The position numbers and the translations under genes are program-made. DNA of 64,000 bases from assembly GCF_020400605.1 (NCBI RefSeq), contig NZ_JAINRD010000003.1, forward strand, positions 62,001 through 126,000, read 5' to 3'. The notes under the pieces are model-generated. The model was given only the letters and a program-made list of their open reading frames with translations, did no database searches and was not told the origin of the DNA. Each line of letters starts with the position of its first letter. The first letter of the stretch is position 1. Below are positions 24,942 to 32,273 of this stretch, piece by piece. Source of the DNA: Streptomyces aculeolatus (GTDB taxonomy: Bacteria; Actinomycetota; Actinomycetes; Streptomycetales; Streptomycetaceae).

Positions 24942-25097
24942 GAGGTGTCCTGCGGTCGGGTTCGGGAACGCGGAGGATCCGCGTGCGCGCGGGGACCGCC
25001 GCCGGAAGGCGGACAGGCCGTCAGGCGCAGGCGGGCAGGCTGCGGCGGCGGCTCGCGGAACGGGTCGGTTCCTGCGGCGGGCCGGCCGCGGCGGTGC

Positions 25098-25484
25098 CTA
25101 CAGCCGCAGAACCACCAGTCGCGCTATGTCCGGCCCCGGTGGCGTACGGCCCTGGGCCCTCGCCGGTCCGGCGTCCGCGGGCGCACCGACCGCGGCGCGT
25201 ACGTCCCGTACCGCGTACGGAACGGCCGCCTGCTCGCTGCCGGCCCGGACACCCGGCGCCGCCTGCTGCACGGCCGCGCCGGACTTCCGGCACCCGGGCG
25301 ACTCCCGCTCACCGGCCTGCGACGCCTGCTCGGGAGCGGCGTCCCGCGGCGCGCCCGCGACCGCGCGGGCATCCGCCGCGGACGCCTCGGCGCCGGGCGC
25401 CACCTGGGCGCAGGCGAGGGAGATGAGCACCGCCAGCGTCACCACGAGCGCGCGTACGGCCGCGCGCGGGAGGGTGGCGGTCAT
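25098..25484 (-). CDS. Small putative secreted protein
   Basis: A 128-residue Ala-rich protein with an N-terminal signal or anchor (RALVVTLAVLISLACA), two Cys and a conserved-looking hydrophobic end (DIARLVVLRL). ATG 25484 follows GAGG with a 6-nt spacer. Low-complexity composition makes it hard to judge, but short exported proteins of this design are common in Streptomyces. The 156-bp gap to the membrane-protein gene holds a 7-bp inverted repeat at 24968-24984 and nothing else. Confidence 0.55.
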   Translation of the reverse strand: MTATLPRAAVRALVVTLAVLISLACAQVAPGAEASAADARAVAGAPRDAAPEQASQAGERESPGCRKSGAAVQQAAPGVRAGSEQAAVPYAVRDVRAAVGAPADAGPARAQGRTPPGPDIARLVVLRL

Positions 25485-25619
25485 GCTGATCCTCAGGTCC
25501 GGGGACCCCTCATTAGAACACGGCCGTTCAGGCCGGCGGCCTGCCGACGGCCAGGAAGAACCGCATGGCCGCGTTCCGCACCGGCGCGATCCGGCGGGGG
25601 GTGTGCACCGCGCGGTTCA

Positions 25620-26207
25620 TCATCCGCGCGGCGCGCGCGAGCTGCTGGGTGGGCCGGCGAGCGTGGCCCGTACCTCCATCAGGGCGAAGCCCAGCAGGTT
25701 CAGGCCGCGCCAGGCGCCGGGGTCCCGGGCCCGGTCGTCGGTGGCGGCCAGGCCGATGCCCCAGACGCGGTCGACCGGGCTCGCCTCCACGAGGACCCGG
25801 CTGCCGGTGCCGAGGAGGTACGCGCCGAGGTCGGGGTGCCGGCCGAACTTGGCGAGGTTGCCGCGTACCACCGCAGCGAAGCGGTGCTCCTGCCACACCG
25901 CCTCGTCGAAGCCCCGCACCTTCCGCCCCTCGGCCTTGGCCGCACCGGGGTGGCGGGCGGCGAGTATGCGCGCGACGGCCGCCTCGTCGCCGAACAGCCG
26001 CGCCTTGGCGGCCATCATCCAGTGCTCGGCGGTCGCGTACGCGACGCCGTCCACCTCGAACTCGACCGGCCACCACTGACTGAGGCAGGCGGCGTCCACG
26101 ACGCCGGGGCGCTTGGCGCGATGCCCCCAGAAACACAGGTACTTGAACCCCCGCCCCTCCCCCACCGCAACCCGCAACTCCCCCACAGACCCCGGCAACT
26201 CACCCAC
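25620..26207 (-). CDS. NADAR-family protein (YbiA-like N-glycosidase fold)
   Basis: A 195-residue protein. Core motifs of the NADAR family are present: KYLCFWGHRAKRPG, CLSQWWPVEFEVDGVAYATA, EHWMMAAKARLFGD, and WGIGLAATDDRARDP with GLNLLGFALMEVR. Characterised relatives hydrolyse the N-glycosidic bond of riboflavin-pathway intermediates or remove ADP-ribose from nucleic acid. The start is GTG 26207 after GGAGGG; two further in-frame GTGs follow within 18 codons. It is probably monocistronic. Confidence 0.85.
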   Translation of the reverse strand: MGELPGSVGELRVAVGEGRGFKYLCFWGHRAKRPGVVDAACLSQWWPVEFEVDGVAYATAEHWMMAAKARLFGDEAAVARILAARHPGAAKAEGRKVRGFDEAVWQEHRFAAVVRGNLAKFGRHPDLGAYLLGTGSRVLVEASPVDRVWGIGLAATDDRARDPGAWRGLNLLGFALMEVRATLAGPPSSSRAPRG

Positions 26208-26254
26208 TGGCCCTCCCCCTCCACGCCCCGCACGTCCGTGTCCCGTACAAGGAT

Positions 26255-26288
26255 GGGCCCGGCCCTCCTCGCGGGGAGAGCCGGGCCC
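26255..26288 (-). terminator. Terminator after the propeller-amidohydrolase gene
   Basis: Perfect 9-bp outer stem (26255-26263 with 26280-26288), extended inside by 3 bp past a one-base bulge. It lies 18 nt beyond the minus-strand stop at 26306. Confidence 0.7.
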
Positions 26289-26305
26289 GGATTGCGGCGC
26301 GCGGG

Positions 26306-29300
26306 CTACAGGCCCGTGTCGCAGCAGCTGTCCCGGCGCATCAGGCGGCCCACCTCCAGCCAGTCCACGTCCGCGCGCGGGGACGTCTTCGGTTCGAAGG
26401 ACTGCACCAGGTCCTCCTGCGCGAACCGCCGTCCGCCCCGCAGTACCGACTCCGTGCGTACCAGGGTGGCGAAGTCCGTGAACGGGTCGCCGTCGATCAC
26501 CGTCAGGTCCGCGTACTTGCCCGGCTCCAGCGTGCCCAGGTCGTCCGCCGCGCCGAAGGCGCGGGCCGGCAGGACCGTTGCGGTGCGGAGTGCTTCGGCC
26601 GGGGACAGGCCCGCGCGGTGGAGGGCGCGCAGGGCCAGGTGGAGGTGGAGGCCCACGGGGACGAGGGGCTGGTCGGTGCCGAGGGCGACGACGCCGCCGG
26701 CGGCCAGGATCCGGCGGTAGACGTCCGTTTCGGTGGCCAGGGTCCGCAACTCCGCGGCGCTGGGCGGCTGCTCGGCGCGCTGGACGACGGTCGCGGTGTC
26801 CCACGGCGGCATCAGCACCGTCACCCGCGGGTCCGCGGCCAGCGCCGGGTCGGCGCCGAGGAGCGGGAGCGCGGTGAAGGGGGTGGCGATGAGGTGGAAG
26901 TCGCCGGTCGCGGAGTAGATGTCGACGAGGTCCGCGTGCGCGCGCCCGGACGCCGTCGTCGCGTGGCCGAACTCCAGCCGCTGCGTGGCCTGCAGATGCG
27001 TCGTCAGGTCCTGGCCGAGCTGCACGCCCGGCGAGCACAGGTGGCTGCCGCTGCGTACGCCCAGCCGCTCGTGTGCGAAGGCCGCCGCCTCGGCCATGAC
27101 CCAGCCGGGCGCGCGCACGTACGTCTTGACGAAGTCCCAGTCGAGCCCCTCCGCCCGCGTCAGCGAACGCCGCAGGCCCGCGCGGGTGCCGTGGGCGCGG
27201 CCCATGCTGTACGCGACGCGCGCCCCGTCGAGCAGTTCGCCGGTGGCCAGCAGCCTGGGGCCCGCCAGTTCGCCGGCGTCGGCGGCCTCGCGGACGCGGG
27301 CCTGTTCGTAGGCGAAGCCGCCGAGCGAGACGGCGGTGGTGATGCCGTACGCGAGTTGCAGCGCGGTCTGCCGGCCGCCGTAGGTCGACTGCCAGGGGTG
27401 GATGTGGGCGTCCCAGAGCCCGGGGAGGACCGTGCGCGCGGAGGCGTCGACGCGGCGGGCCGCGGGGCGGCCCGCGCGGTGGGGTTCGACGGCGGCGACG
27501 CGGCCGCGGCGGACGACGATGTCCGCGTCGTCCCGTACCGCGTCGGACGTGCCGTCCCAGAGCCGGCCGGCGTGCACGACGGTGTCGGGGGCGACGGGGC
27601 GGCGGTAGTCGAGCGGGATGCGTACCGTGCGGGCCCTGCCGGAGGCGACGTCGGCGATACGGACCCGCCCCGCCGACAGGTACGCCACCTGCCGGCCGTC
27701 GCCGGAGAACGACGGGTGGTCGGCGGCCTCGTCGGTCAGCTGCCGCGGCTCGCCGTCCGGGGTGCCGTCGGGCCGTACGGGCAGCAGCCACAGCGCGGAC
27801 TCCACCACGACCGCCAGCCACCGCCCGTCCGGTGACCAGACGGGGCCGGAGTCGTAGCGGTCGGAGATCGAGGTGTGCGCCGCGACGGGGTGGAGGCGGG
27901 CGGCGCCGGTGGCGGCGTCGACGAGGCGGATGAGGTTGTAGCCCTCGCGGAAGCGCTGGTTGAGCCGGTTGCGGTCGCACAGCGCCAGGTAGCGTCCGTC
28001 CGGCGACCAGCTCGGCCGGCCCGGCAGCCCGCCCCCGCCCAGCGGCGCGGCGAGCACCTTCTCCGCGCCGGAGGCGAGGTCGGTCACCACGAGGTTGCCG
28101 GTCATGTCGACGGCGGCGAGCCGGGTGCCGTCCGGGGAGAGCGCGGGGAAGACCCGGCCGCCTTCCGCGAGCACGGTCTCCTTGCCGGAGGCGAGGTCGC
28201 GGCGGCGTACGGCGAAGAGGCCGTCGCGGTCGTCGGCGTAGACCAGGCCGCTGCCGTCGGGGGTCCAGGCGGGGGCGAGGAGGTAGCGGGTCCGGTCCGC
28301 CTGGACGACCTTGCGCGGGCGCGCGCCGCCGGCGATGTCGGCGGTCCAGAGCGCGCCGAGCGCGCAGAAGGCCAGGCTGCGGCCGTCGGGGGACAGCGCG
28401 GGCAGGTGGACGGCGCGCACGCGGCGTACGCCGCCGTCCGCGAAGTCGTACGACTTGGCGCGGTACCGCGGGCGCTCGACGGGCAGCGTGGCGGCGAAGT
28501 CGATCGTCTCCGTCCGGTCGGCGGCGGCGGGGTTCACGATGCGGAACCGCCCGCCGGCGGTGAGCAGCAGTTCCTCGCCGGAGACCCAGCGGGGCGGTAC
28601 GGGCGACACGTCCGCCCCCGCGTCGCCGAGGTCGACGGGGGTGCCGTCGACGACGAGCGTGCACGACGCCGAAGGCGCGGCGGTCGTACGCAGATACGCC
28701 AGCCGGCCGCCGGGGCCGACCGCCGGGGTAATCACCTGGGCGCCGCTGGTGTCCGTGTGCTCGGTGCGCACCTCCTGCGGGCCGTCCGCGGCCACGGACG
28801 CGACGGTGCGGGCCGCGAGGGCGCCGTCTTCGCCGACTTCGGCGCGTACGAAGAGCACCCGATCGCCGTCCGGCGACCAGGCCGGGTCGAAGTCCTCCCA
28901 GGCGCCGCCCTGATGGGGGCCTTCCTGGTCCGGCAGCCCGGTCAGCGGGGTCAGTTCGCCGGTGGCGGGGGTGAGGGTCCAGATGCGGTACGGACTGCCG
29001 TCGACCGGGTCGCCGCCACGCTCCGAGCAGAACGCGATGCGGCTGCCGTCGGGCGACCAGGCGGGCGCGCGGTCGTCGAAGGGCCCGTCGGTGAGCTGGG
29101 TGAGCCCGGAGCCGTCGGGCCGCATCGTCCACAGGTGGAAGCCGCCGCCGCGGTAGGCGCACACGACCAGGCTGCGCCCGTCGGGCGCGAACTGCGGGCG
29201 GTTGGGCTCCAGTCCGGCGGTGGTGAGGGCGGTGGCTTCGCCACCCGATCGAGGGATCGACCACAGGACGTTCTGCACCTCGGCGACGATGCGGTCGCCG

Positions 29301-29476
29301 CCGGGGGCGAGGGTGGCGGAGCCGTTGGTGGCGGCGGTGAAGGACAGGGTGCCGGCGGCGCCGCGCGGTGCGGCGGCGGCCGGGGTGTCGAGGACGGCGC
29401 CGGCGGTGGCCGCGGTGGCGGCGGCCGTGGCCTGGAGGAAGCGGCGGCGGGAGAGGTCGAAGAGCTCGGCGTCCAT
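26306..29476 (-). CDS. TAT-exported amidohydrolase with N-terminal PD40 beta-propeller repeats
   Basis: A 1056-residue protein. The TAT signal is LSRRRFLQATAAATAA. Residues about 50-640 contain nine PD40/TolB-type repeats (WSPDGSRIAF, WSPDGRWLAV and similar). The amidohydrolase domain follows: LPGLWDAHIHPW (HxH), WDFVKTYVRAPG (Lys), GSHLCSPG and EFGHATT (His), VALGTDQPLVPVG (Asp). This order is known for secreted Xaa-Pro/imidazolonepropionase-like amidohydrolases of unknown substrate. ATG 29476 follows GGGAGG. It ends DSCCDTGL, with an adjacent Cys pair. The 296-bp gap upstream holds the CsoR-type operator of the divergent copZ. Confidence 0.88.
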   Translation of the reverse strand: MDAELFDLSRRRFLQATAAATAATAGAVLDTPAAAAPRGAAGTLSFTAATNGSATLAPGGDRIVAEVQNVLWSIPRSGGEATALTTAGLEPNRPQFAPDGRSLVVCAYRGGGFHLWTMRPDGSGLTQLTDGPFDDRAPAWSPDGSRIAFCSERGGDPVDGSPYRIWTLTPATGELTPLTGLPDQEGPHQGGAWEDFDPAWSPDGDRVLFVRAEVGEDGALAARTVASVAADGPQEVRTEHTDTSGAQVITPAVGPGGRLAYLRTTAAPSASCTLVVDGTPVDLGDAGADVSPVPPRWVSGEELLLTAGGRFRIVNPAAADRTETIDFAATLPVERPRYRAKSYDFADGGVRRVRAVHLPALSPDGRSLAFCALGALWTADIAGGARPRKVVQADRTRYLLAPAWTPDGSGLVYADDRDGLFAVRRRDLASGKETVLAEGGRVFPALSPDGTRLAAVDMTGNLVVTDLASGAEKVLAAPLGGGGLPGRPSWSPDGRYLALCDRNRLNQRFREGYNLIRLVDAATGAARLHPVAAHTSISDRYDSGPVWSPDGRWLAVVVESALWLLPVRPDGTPDGEPRQLTDEAADHPSFSGDGRQVAYLSAGRVRIADVASGRARTVRIPLDYRRPVAPDTVVHAGRLWDGTSDAVRDDADIVVRRGRVAAVEPHRAGRPAARRVDASARTVLPGLWDAHIHPWQSTYGGRQTALQLAYGITTAVSLGGFAYEQARVREAADAGELAGPRLLATGELLDGARVAYSMGRAHGTRAGLRRSLTRAEGLDWDFVKTYVRAPGWVMAEAAAFAHERLGVRSGSHLCSPGVQLGQDLTTHLQATQRLEFGHATTASGRAHADLVDIYSATGDFHLIATPFTALPLLGADPALAADPRVTVLMPPWDTATVVQRAEQPPSAAELRTLATETDVYRRILAAGGVVALGTDQPLVPVGLHLHLALRALHRAGLSPAEALRTATVLPARAFGAADDLGTLEPGKYADLTVIDGDPFTDFATLVRTESVLRGGRRFAQEDLVQSFEPKTSPRADVDWLEVGRLMRRDSCCDTGL

Positions 29477-29689
29477 GGGTCCTCCCGGGACTCGTACGGT
29501 GCGGGCGGTACGGGACGATACGGAGGAGTTCAGGGCGTTACGGACCGGGCGAGCGGGCGGTCCGGACGGAACACCCCGACTGTCAGTTGTACGCCGCCGG
29601 ACGCTCCTGTTGTAGACCGCCTCCTGAGCACCACCCGTCCCGGGAGTCTCCGTACCGCGCACCGCAGCCACCCTCCGGCCGGGCTTGCC

Positions 29690-29708
29690 AATACCCCCTA
29701 GGGGTATT
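29690..29708 (+). promoter_or_regulatory. CsoR-type copper operator
   Basis: Palindrome AATACCCC-CTA-GGGGTATT, matching the core of known actinobacterial CsoR sites (TACCC...GGGTA). It lies 64 bp upstream of copZ. CsoR represses copper genes until Cu(I) binds. Confidence 0.85.
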
Positions 29709-29772
29709 ACTGTCGTCCGGGTGAAGGGGCACACGCCCCTCCCGTTCCACCTGGCATTCCGGAGGAAGAACC

Positions 29773-30060
29773 ATGAGCGACGGCAACTCCTGCTGCACCA
29801 CCGACGGCAGCTGCGGCGGCGGTGCCGCCACCGAGACCGCCACGGCGCAGACCGGCACCGTCTTCACCGTCAGCGGCATGACGTGCGCGCACTGCGAGGC
29901 GTCCGTCACCAAGGAGGTCTCCGCCCTCCCCGGCGTGACCTCCGTCAAGGCCGACGCCGCCAGCGGCACGGTCTCGGTCCAGGCCGGCGGGGCGCTCGAC
30001 GACGCGCAGGTGCGCGGCGCGGTCGAGGAGGCGGGCTACGAGCTGGTCGGCCGGGCCTGA
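29773..30060 (+). CDS. copZ: Copper chaperone, HMA domain
   Basis: A 95-residue protein. An N-terminal extension of about 32 residues carries additional Cys (NSCCTTDGSCGGG). The HMA domain follows, with VSGMTCAHCEASVTKEV, whose CxxC binds Cu(I). ATG 29773 follows GGAGGA. It is controlled by the CsoR-type site upstream. No copA ATPase or csoR gene lies next to it, and a strong terminator directly follows, so it is transcribed alone. Confidence 0.93.
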   Translation: MSDGNSCCTTDGSCGGGAATETATAQTGTVFTVSGMTCAHCEASVTKEVSALPGVTSVKADAASGTVSVQAGGALDDAQVRGAVEEAGYELVGRA

Positions 30061-30083
30061 CCCGCACCCGGCCCCACTCCGCA

Positions 30084-30122
30084 CCCCGGGCCGGGCGGTG
30101 GCGAACACCGCCCGGCCCGGGG
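30084..30122 (+). terminator. Strong copZ terminator
   Basis: Perfect 17-bp GC stem (30084-30100 with 30106-30122) and a GCGAA loop, 24 nt after the copZ stop. It is one of the strongest hairpins in the window. Confidence 0.85.
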
Positions 30123-30140
30123 CCGGTTCCCGTACATCCG

Positions 30141-30210
30141 CCCTTCCCCTCGGCCCTCCCCTCACCCTTCCCCTCACCCTTCCCCTCGCCCTTCCCGTCG
30201 GCCCTCCCGG
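30141..30210. repeat. Polypyrimidine tandem repeat
   Basis: About 70 nt, almost only C and T on the plus strand, built of degenerate copies of CCCTTCCCCTCA (two near-exact copies at 30164-30187). It lies in the gap between the copZ terminator and the blaI-like promoter. A TACGAT -10 is at 30286-30291. Confidence 0.6.
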
Positions 30211-30345
30211 CCCTTCGCACCCGCAACGCCCATGCCCTTGGCGGTCATCGACGAGCCGGCCCGGTTCCCGCCCGGAACGGGTGGCTACGATGGGGCCGCG
30301 CCGACGCCGCGGCCACCGCCGGGCAGGGGGCCGAAGGGAGCGAGC

Positions 30346-30711
30346 GTGCGACAGCTGGGTGAGCTGGAGGCGGAGATCATGGACCGCCTCTGGGCCTGGG
30401 GGCGGCCCGCGACCGCGCGCGACGTCCTCGCGGACCTGAACAAGAAGCGGCCCCTCGCCTACAGCACGGTCAAGACCGTCGCCGACATCCTCCACCGCAA
30501 GGGCGTCCTGCGGCGGGAGAAGGAGGGCCGGGCCTGGGTGTACGAGCCGACGCTGACCCGGCAGGAGTACACCGCGGCGCTGATGCAGGACGCGCTCGGC
30601 AGCAACCCCGACCCGGCCGGCGCGCTGATGAGCTTCGTCGAGCAGATGTCGGCGGAGGACGTGGACGCGCTGCGGTCCGCCCTGCGGTCGGCGAAGCGGC
30701 GCGCCACGTGA
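30346..30711 (+). CDS. BlaI/MecI-family transcriptional repressor
   Basis: A 121-residue winged-helix protein: QLGELEAEIMDRLWAWGRPA, ARDVLADLN, AYSTVKTVADILHRKG (recognition helix region), REKEGRAWVYEPTLTR, then a C-terminal dimerisation helix pair. GTG 30346 is preceded by AGGGAG. The stop overlaps the M56 peptidase start as GTGA. The usual model is that the peptidase inactivates BlaI on a signal. In Streptomyces, copies like this are often not linked to a beta-lactamase, and none is seen here. Confidence 0.92.
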   Translation: MRQLGELEAEIMDRLWAWGRPATARDVLADLNKKRPLAYSTVKTVADILHRKGVLRREKEGRAWVYEPTLTRQEYTAALMQDALGSNPDPAGALMSFVEQMSAEDVDALRSALRSAKRRAT

Positions 30712-31622
30712 CCACCGTCCTGGCCCTGGCCGTGTACGCCGCCCTCGCCGGGGCGGTGGCGCCGTACGCGCTGGCCAGGGCGCGGTGGGCGCACCAGGCG
30801 CCGAAGGTGGCGGTGGTCGCCTGGCAGGGGCTGATGGCGGCGTTCGTCGTCACCACCGCCTCGGCCGTCCACCAACTGGCTCTCGTCGAGCAGCACGTGC
30901 ACAGCGGGCTCGTCGGGCTGCTCGGCATCTGCGGCCTGTCCCGGGCCGTCACCGGCATCCCCGCGCCGACTCCGGCGGACGCCCTGCTGTTGCTGCCGCC
31001 GCTGGTCGTCGTCCTCGTACCGACCTGCCGGCTGGTGCACTGCCTCCGGCAGGCGAGGCGTGCGCAGCGCCGCTCGCTCGACATGCTCGCGCTCGTCGGC
31101 CGCCCGGCTCCGGAGTACGGGGCGACCGTGGTGGACCACGCCGCCGCTGCCGTCTACTGCCTGCCCGGCGGGGCCCGGCGGATCGTGGTGACGCAGGGCG
31201 CGCTCGACGCGCTGACCGAGGAGCAGCTGCGGGCCGTGCTGGCGCACGAGCGCGCGCACCTGGAGGGCCGCCACCACCTGCTGCAAGCCGCCACCAGGGC
31301 GTTCCAACGGACCTTCCCCGGGCTGCCGCTGGCCCGGCTGGGCCGCGAACAGACCGCGCTGCTGCTGGAGATGGCGGCGGACGACCGGGCGATGGCCGCG
31401 CACCCGCGCGACGTCCTCGCGACCGCGATGTACGAGGTCGCGGCGGGCCAGGCCCCCGAGGCGGCGCTCGGCGCCGGCGGTCCGGGGGCGCTCATCCGGC
31501 TGCGCCGGATGCTGGCGCCGCAGCACAAGCCGCGCCGCGTCACCGGATGGAGCCTGGTCGCCGCGTCCCTCGCCGCCCCGGTACTGCCGCTGCTGCTGGC
31601 CTGCGGCCCCACGACGAACTGA
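30708..31622 (+). CDS. M56-family (BlaR1-like) membrane metalloprotease
   Basis: A 304-residue protein with N-terminal membrane segments (LALAVYAALAGAVAPYAL, WQGLMAAFVVTTASAV, ALLLLPPLVVVLVPTC). The cytosolic zinc protease domain carries AVLAHERAHLEGRHH (HExxH) and the downstream Glu in LEMAADDRAM. A final membrane segment, WSLVAASLAAPVLPLLLACG, closes it. It has no penicillin-binding sensor domain, so the stimulus is unknown. It is coupled to the BlaI-like gene. A perfect 18-bp palindrome at 31740-31757 may terminate the transcript. Confidence 0.9.
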   Translation: MTTVLALAVYAALAGAVAPYALARARWAHQAPKVAVVAWQGLMAAFVVTTASAVHQLALVEQHVHSGLVGLLGICGLSRAVTGIPAPTPADALLLLPPLVVVLVPTCRLVHCLRQARRAQRRSLDMLALVGRPAPEYGATVVDHAAAAVYCLPGGARRIVVTQGALDALTEEQLRAVLAHERAHLEGRHHLLQAATRAFQRTFPGLPLARLGREQTALLLEMAADDRAMAAHPRDVLATAMYEVAAGQAPEAALGAGGPGALIRLRRMLAPQHKPRRVTGWSLVAASLAAPVLPLLLACGPTTN

Positions 31623-31739
31623 GCAACCCGCAACCGCCCGCCCGCGCCCGCACCGCTGACGGCGGGGCGGCGATCCGGCCCGACCATCAGGCGCCCCGCA
31701 CCGCACATACCGCCGCCGACTGCCCCTCCGCGCCCCCGC

Positions 31740-31757
31740 ACCCCGGCCGGCCGGGGT
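31740..31757 (+). terminator. Palindromic hairpin after the M56 gene
   Basis: Perfect GC palindrome (arms ACCCCGGCC / GGCCGGGGT), 117 bp after the stop and 16 bp before a TAAGGT -10-like element (31773-31778). It could equally be an operator. Confidence 0.45.
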
Positions 31758-31814
31758 GTCCGAGGCGTCCGCTAAGGTGATTAACGCAAAGAAGCAGTGG
31801 ACGGAGGTCGAACG

Positions 31815-31958
31815 ATGCCCCGAGATCCCCGCCGGAAGCGCCCAGCCCCCGCCTTCCGCACCGCGGTCCCGGCCGCCGCCCTGCCCGCCGACGGCACCCT
31901 GGCCCCCGCGCGGCACGCGGGCCGGGACGCACGGCGGGACGGCACCCTCCGGCAGTAG
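31815..31958 (+). CDS. Possible 47-residue small protein or leader ORF
   Basis: ATG 31815 follows GGAGG with a sound spacer, and a TAAGGT -10-like element lies at 31773-31778. The product is basic and Pro/Ala/Arg-rich (starts MPRDPRRKRPAPAFRTA), with no membrane segment. It precedes the five-hairpin stretch and the VanW gene, so it could be a leader peptide. GC-rich DNA gives chance ORFs, and I recognise no family. Confidence 0.35.
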   Translation: MPRDPRRKRPAPAFRTAVPAAALPADGTLAPARHAGRDARRDGTLRQ

Positions 31959-31992
31959 GCGCACAGAGCCGCGCGGCCGGGTGGCAGACAGC

Positions 31993-32172
31993 CGGACCCC
32001 CGCAGGGTCCGCCCGGGCTGCGCGGGAGGGGCCGTACGCGACCTTCGCTCCGTCCGTACGGCCCCGCCCCGGCGCAGGCATCCGGACCTGCGCCCGGCAG
32101 GCGCCGGGCGGGTGCAACCGCCCGGCGCCTGCCACCCGCGGGGGCTCCGGGTCCGCCGCACGGCGGACCCGG
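31993..32172 (+). other. Cluster of five consecutive perfect hairpins (structured leader candidate)
   Basis: Stems: 7 bp at 31993-31999/32005-32011; 11 bp at 32028-32038/32055-32065; 8 bp at 32071-32078/32087-32094; 16 bp at 32096-32111/32118-32133; 12 bp at 32147-32158/32161-32172. They occupy 180 bp with almost no unpaired spacing in the 650-bp gap between the M56 and VanW genes. They could be stacked terminators, an attenuator or a structured RNA. No known riboswitch is recognised. Confidence 0.6.
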
Positions 32173-32273
32173 GAACCCGGCCCCTCCCCCGCGACCGGCC
32201 GCCCGCGGCACCGCACCGGTTCCCGCGCGGCGGCGGCGATCGCCAAGAGACTTAGCCATGAAGAGGAGAGTCC

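Noticed and set aside
22968..26720. 1250-codon plus-strand frame opposite CcdA/DsbA/NADAR genes
   Set aside because: No motifs, composition typical of antisense shadow; crosses four well-supported minus-strand genes.
31993..32172. Known riboswitch or T-box
   Set aside because: No conserved riboswitch core sequence could be recognised; kept only as a structured region.
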